Assembly: GCA_009693785.1 (NCBI GenBank)
Contig: SHWP01000028.1
Coordinates: 1-44,130 of the forward strand
DNA length: 44,130 nucleotides
Reading direction: 5' to 3'
Source: Rhodospirillaceae bacterium
GTDB taxonomy: Bacteria > Pseudomonadota > Alphaproteobacteria > Rhodospirillales > Rhodospirillaceae
The position numbers were made by a program, and so were the translations under genes. This document shows positions 40,845-44,130 of the stretch, in pieces. The notes under the pieces are model-generated. The model made no database searches. It was not told where the DNA came from and saw only the letters and a program-made list of their open reading frames with translations. Each line of letters starts with the position of its first letter. The stretch's first letter is position 1.

Positions 40845-43364
40845 ATGATGGGCCAATCTGGCGACACCCCACCTTTGAACCTCCCGCTGCGGCTGCGCTT
40901 GTGCGCGGCCTGGCTTGCTGTGGCTTGGGAGCGTTTATGGACGCGGCTATGGCGCCCGGCTTGCATACTGGCCTTCATTGCCGCCGTGATCCTGACGGAT
41001 GTGTTGCCAAGTTTGCCTGGCTGGATTCACATCATTGTCATTGCTGCGGCTGCGGGCGGCCTTGGCATCGAAATCAACCGAGCCCTGCGCGGCTTGCGCT
41101 GGCCAACCTGGGAGACCGCCAAAGCCAGGCTTGAGCAAACTGCCATCACACCCCATCGCCCGTTGACCGCTGCGCAAGATCAACTTGCCAACGAAGCGCC
41201 CACGCATCTGTCGCCGATCCAGCGTGGCCTGTGGCTCGTCCACCAAGAACGCGCCCGCGCGGCCCTTGCGGCACTGCGCGCGACTTGGCCCTCGCCTGGT
41301 GTGGTGGCGCTTGATCGCTACACACTGCGCGCGGCAGCGGTGGTGGCATTGTTCGTTGCCGTTGCCGGTAGCTGGGGAGACATGGGGCAGCGGGCCTATC
41401 GTGCCGCTTGGCCATCATGGGATGACACGGCCACGGGCTTAAGCGTTAAAGTATGGATTACACCGCCCAGCTATACCGGGCGTTCGCCAATATTTGTGGA
41501 ATCCCCGGCGGCCCCCGGATTGACGCCACCCGAAGCTTTGGAAACGCCCGAGCACAGCAAGGTGTTGGTCGTTGTCACTGGCACCGCGCGCGATACCTCC
41601 GTGGCCGTGGATCAAACCATTCTTCCGTTGGAAAAATTGGCCGATAACAGCCAGCGCTTGGAACGGGAATTGCCAAATGGCGATATCCTTGAAGTTCGCC
41701 AGCGCGGACGCGTCTTGGGCGCGTGGCGGTTGTCGGCCCTGCCCGACTTGCCGCCCAACATCAATTTCGTGCGTGACCCGCGCGAGGCCGGTCGCTGGCG
41801 CCTGCGGCTGGACTACAAAGCGAGCGATGACTACGGCATTGAATCGGTCAGGGCGCGCATTCTGCCCGCGACTGACTTCGCCAGCACCACGGACCCGGCG
41901 GCAAATAACAATTCGGCCGACGAAACAACCAAAAGCGAGGCGCTTGAGTTCGACGTCACGATGCCGCCGTTCAATCCGCGCGAGGCCACGCAAGCCTCGC
42001 TGCACGACCTCACCTCGCACCCGTGGGCCGGACAGCATGTGTTTGTGCAACTTGTTGTCACCGATCAAGCCGGACAAAGCTCGCCCAGCGAATTCAAAGA
42101 GGTCATCTTGCCCGAGCGGGTATTTCAACACCCCATTGCCAAAGAATTGATCGCCATTCGTAAAGGCTTGCTGACCGACCCCGCACAAACCATCGTGCCG
42201 GCGCGGCGCAAGCTGGCCGTGATCTTGCAAACCCCCGAAGCGTTTGGCGGCGATGCCCGTGTTCATCTGGAACTTGCGACGGCACGCTACCGCCTGGCCT
42301 ACGACAACGCCGACAGCGCCGCAAAAACATTGCCGCCGATATTATGGGCCGCTGCTGTGCGTATCGAGGACGGCAACCTCGCGGTTGCCGAACAAAAACT
42401 TGATGACGCCGAGAAGGCACTGAAAGAAGCCATGGAGCGTGGCGCGCCTGCCGCCGAGATCGCGCGCCTGATCGATCAGCTGCAACGCGCCATCGCCGAG
42501 TATGCCCGGGAACTGGCCGCGCGGATGCCAGAGTCTGAACTTTCGATGCTCAAACCCGAATCAGGTCAGCGCTCGGTTGGCCCGGAAGACCTGGCGCGCT
42601 TGATGGAAGAAATGCGCAAGATGAACCAAATGGGCGCGCAAGACAGTGCCCGCCAGATGATGGCGGAGTTGCAAAACATGCTGCAGGCCTTGCGTTCGGC
42701 CTCGGCGGGCCAGCGCGACAACCCCGACGTCAAGGCCGCGCAAGAAATCATGCGCGATCTCAAGGCGCTGACCGCCGAACAATCGAAGTTACTCGACGAC
42801 ACCTTCAAGCAGGCGCGTGAATCGCAACTCAACCGGCAAAAGGGCGAAAAAGGCGAGAGCGGGAAACAGTCAAAGTCTGAAAGTGCTGCGGCCGAGCAAC
42901 AAGAACAACTGCGCAAACAGTTGGGCGAACTGATGGGCCGCATGGCCGAAGCTGCGGGCCAAGTGCCCAACGGCATGGGCGAGGCCGAAGGCAACATGCG
43001 CGACGCCCGCGATGCGCTCAAGGCCGGGGCGTGGAAACCGGCGAGTGACGCCGAGGGCCAAGCGCTGGAAAAACTGCAAGACAGCATGCGCCAAGCCAAC
43101 GATCAACTGATGCAATCGCTGGCCGAAAAAGGCTTGGCGGGCATGGTTCCCATGCCCGGCGACGGCCAAGACGGCAAAGACCCGTTGGGTCAACGCAACG
43201 GGCCCGATGACGGAACTCAGGTGGAGATTCCCGACGCCCCAGACGCCAACAGCATGGCCGAACGCGCGCGCGCCATCCTTGAGGAAATCCGTCAACGCGC
43301 CTCAGACCGCACCCGGCCTTCGGACGAGCAGGATTATTTGCGACGGTTGATGCGGCAGTTTTAA
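40845..43364 (+). CDS. TIGR02302/DUF4175 family large membrane protein
   Basis: An 839-residue protein of the alphaproteobacterial TIGR02302 group. Three N-terminal hydrophobic spans (about residues 38-52, 59-76 and 157-176) precede a beta-rich periplasmic-type region (WITPPSYTGRSPIF; RWRLRLDYKASDDYGIESVRARI). Next comes a long, charged, Gln/Glu/Ala-rich helical segment (SARQMMAELQNMLQALRSASAGQ; about 470-700) with coiled-coil character, and a tail ending EQDYLRRLMRQF. The reading frame begins at ATG 40845. Function unknown; the constant position after lysA is known for the family, and a cell-envelope role is assumed only from topology. Confidence 0.88.
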   Translation: MMGQSGDTPPLNLPLRLRLCAAWLAVAWERLWTRLWRPACILAFIAAVILTDVLPSLPGWIHIIVIAAAAGGLGIEINRALRGLRWPTWETAKARLEQTAITPHRPLTAAQDQLANEAPTHLSPIQRGLWLVHQERARAALAALRATWPSPGVVALDRYTLRAAAVVALFVAVAGSWGDMGQRAYRAAWPSWDDTATGLSVKVWITPPSYTGRSPIFVESPAAPGLTPPEALETPEHSKVLVVVTGTARDTSVAVDQTILPLEKLADNSQRLERELPNGDILEVRQRGRVLGAWRLSALPDLPPNINFVRDPREAGRWRLRLDYKASDDYGIESVRARILPATDFASTTDPAANNNSADETTKSEALEFDVTMPPFNPREATQASLHDLTSHPWAGQHVFVQLVVTDQAGQSSPSEFKEVILPERVFQHPIAKELIAIRKGLLTDPAQTIVPARRKLAVILQTPEAFGGDARVHLELATARYRLAYDNADSAAKTLPPILWAAAVRIEDGNLAVAEQKLDDAEKALKEAMERGAPAAEIARLIDQLQRAIAEYARELAARMPESELSMLKPESGQRSVGPEDLARLMEEMRKMNQMGAQDSARQMMAELQNMLQALRSASAGQRDNPDVKAAQEIMRDLKALTAEQSKLLDDTFKQARESQLNRQKGEKGESGKQSKSESAAAEQQEQLRKQLGELMGRMAEAAGQVPNGMGEAEGNMRDARDALKAGAWKPASDAEGQALEKLQDSMRQANDQLMQSLAEKGLAGMVPMPGDGQDGKDPLGQRNGPDDGTQVEIPDAPDANSMAERARAILEEIRQRASDRTRPSDEQDYLRRLMRQF

Positions 43365-43422
43365 AGCTGGCGCATTGTTTTCGCTTAGAGCGTGCTGAAT
43401 TTTTACCCTGGCCCTGATTTTC

Positions 43423-43448
43423 GATGACGCAACGTGATGACGCAACGT
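43423..43448. repeat. 13-bp perfect tandem repeat at the start of the last gene
   Basis: GATGACGCAACGT occurs twice back to back (43423-43435 and 43436-43448). The unit contains ATG, so two candidate starts lie 13 bases apart in different frames (43424, used here, and 43437). Confidence 0.9.
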
Positions 43449-44005
43449 GGATCGAGCCGATGGCACTTGCCTGTGCTGATGGATTTCTGAAAGCGGCACA
43501 TGCCTTTATTGATCCATTAAAAATCCAGCAGGAACTTCCGGAAGGGCCAAACGGAACCTACGGACCAGCCTTCGGCGATCTCGTAGTGTGTGCGACAAAT
43601 CTTGGTTTTGCTCTTGAGTTATATTTGAAATGCCTCCATGCCCAACTTGGCCTTCGAATACCCGTTGGGCATGATCTTTGGAAGCTATACGAAGACCTTC
43701 CTTCCCACATTAAGGCAGAAATCGAAGATCGATATGAAAGTGGCAGAACTAAACCCAGCCCTACACATGCTGCAATAACTCTTGCATTGAGTAAGACCCA
43801 GAGCCCCCCAACTTGGGTGGACTTCAACCAATTATCGATGAAACTCGGAGATGTCTTAAAAAGATCAAAGAATCTATTCGTAGCTTGGAGGTATGTCTTT
43901 GAGTTCAAATATCCCGAGGGCGCTGATTCTCGCCAAACGCATACGTTCGAATACCTCCCTCTTCTCTTTGGGTGTGTGGCCATTAATCCCGCATTCCCCG
44001 GATGA
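43424..44005 (+). CDS. Orphan hypothetical protein, possibly HEPN-like
   Basis: A 193-residue helical protein with TNLGFALELYLKCLHAQLG, HDLWKLYEDLPSHIKAEIEDRYES and a C-terminal FVAWRYVFEFKYPEG. The pattern of an amphipathic helix with LE-x-YLK, then GHDL-x-x-LY, recalls HEPN-type nuclease-like domains, but no clear R-x4-6-H catalytic motif is visible, so this is a weak guess. Composition is visibly more AT-rich than in neighbouring genes (many TTA, ATA, GAA, AAA codons), suggesting recent acquisition. The start is unsure because of the tandem duplication; ATG 43460 (MALACADGFLK) is an alternative. No partner gene is visible before the window ends; 44006-44130 shows no feature I can name. Confidence 0.55.
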   Translation: MTQRDDATWIEPMALACADGFLKAAHAFIDPLKIQQELPEGPNGTYGPAFGDLVVCATNLGFALELYLKCLHAQLGLRIPVGHDLWKLYEDLPSHIKAEIEDRYESGRTKPSPTHAAITLALSKTQSPPTWVDFNQLSMKLGDVLKRSKNLFVAWRYVFEFKYPEGADSRQTHTFEYLPLLFGCVAINPAFPG

Positions 44006-44130
44006 ACATATGAGTTGCCAGGGAGCGCGCATCGATTCAGACATAGGCATCAGCAGTTTATGTCGTTGGATCGAGGGCAGTTATGGCGCACCCAGCGGGT
44101 GAAGTGGATTCCGGTGCTCCCAGGCTCGAT

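Noticed and set aside
41439..42266. Open minus-strand frame opposite the TIGR02302 gene (about 275 codons)
   Set aside because: Antisense shadow of a well-supported coding sequence with no recognisable domain.
44006..44130. Possible transposase or gene fragment at the right edge
   Set aside because: No frame gives a recognisable motif in 125 bases; too little sequence to call.

Overview
The window looks like a chromosomal segment of an alphaproteobacterium, most likely an uncultured or MAG-derived member near the Rhodospirillales. Supporting signs are a SAM-II riboswitch in front of metZ, the runs argD-argF-hslO and tlpA/argH-lptM-lysA-TIGR02302, a PduO-type adenosyltransferase followed by etfBA and a 3-hydroxybutyryl-CoA dehydrogenase, and moderately high GC with dense, often 4-bp-overlapping genes. 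I see no rRNA, tRNA, CRISPR array, prophage or recognisable insertion sequence. No gene-free stretch exceeds 300 bases.

Layout. 1-4538: surface glycan genes. A minus-strand pair (a partial glycan-type gene that runs off the left edge, and a methyltransferase with a regulatory domain) diverges from pseB-pseC, the first two steps of pseudaminic acid synthesis. 4746-10133: a partial type II secretion locus, gspK-L-M-C-D, with a lipidated secretin. 10195-13111: a Sel1-repeat lipoprotein, a small membrane protein and a TPR-glycosyltransferase fusion. 13121-14898: promoter, SAM-II riboswitch and terminator, then metZ and apaG. 15043-15681: folE. 15696-19365 (minus): argD-argF-hslO-lipoprotein. 19598-21145 (minus): a Tat-exported SAM-dependent methyltransferase and its small partner. 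21444-24442: an ABC-2 permease, a frameshifted recX and an MFS pump. 24396-27641 (minus): a polyketide-type cluster of two tandem alpha/beta hydrolases with His at the nucleophile position, a type III polyketide synthase and an isoprenylcysteine-methyltransferase-like enzyme. 27737-31555 (minus): lptG, a GT39 glycosyltransferase, a PAP2 phosphatase and an unknown gene. 31703-35132: cobalamin adenosyltransferase, etfB, etfA, hbd. 35151-37330: a second GT39 (two frameshifts) with a second PAP2 phosphatase. 37325-43364: tlpA, argH, lptM, lysA and TIGR02302. 43424-44005: an orphan gene of different composition.

Most of the content is housekeeping: methionine, arginine, lysine and folate synthesis, redox chaperone, electron transfer and LPS export. 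The accessory themes are envelope glycans (pse genes, two GT39/PAP2 pairs, TPR-GT) and a small lipid/polyketide operon. Two genes are broken only by single-base changes in homopolymers, three sites in all. That pattern suggests consensus errors in the source assembly rather than gene decay.

The least familiar elements are the Tat-signal methyltransferase with its 111-residue neighbour, the His-for-Ser hydrolase pair attached to the type III PKS, and the paired palindromes upstream of etfBA.
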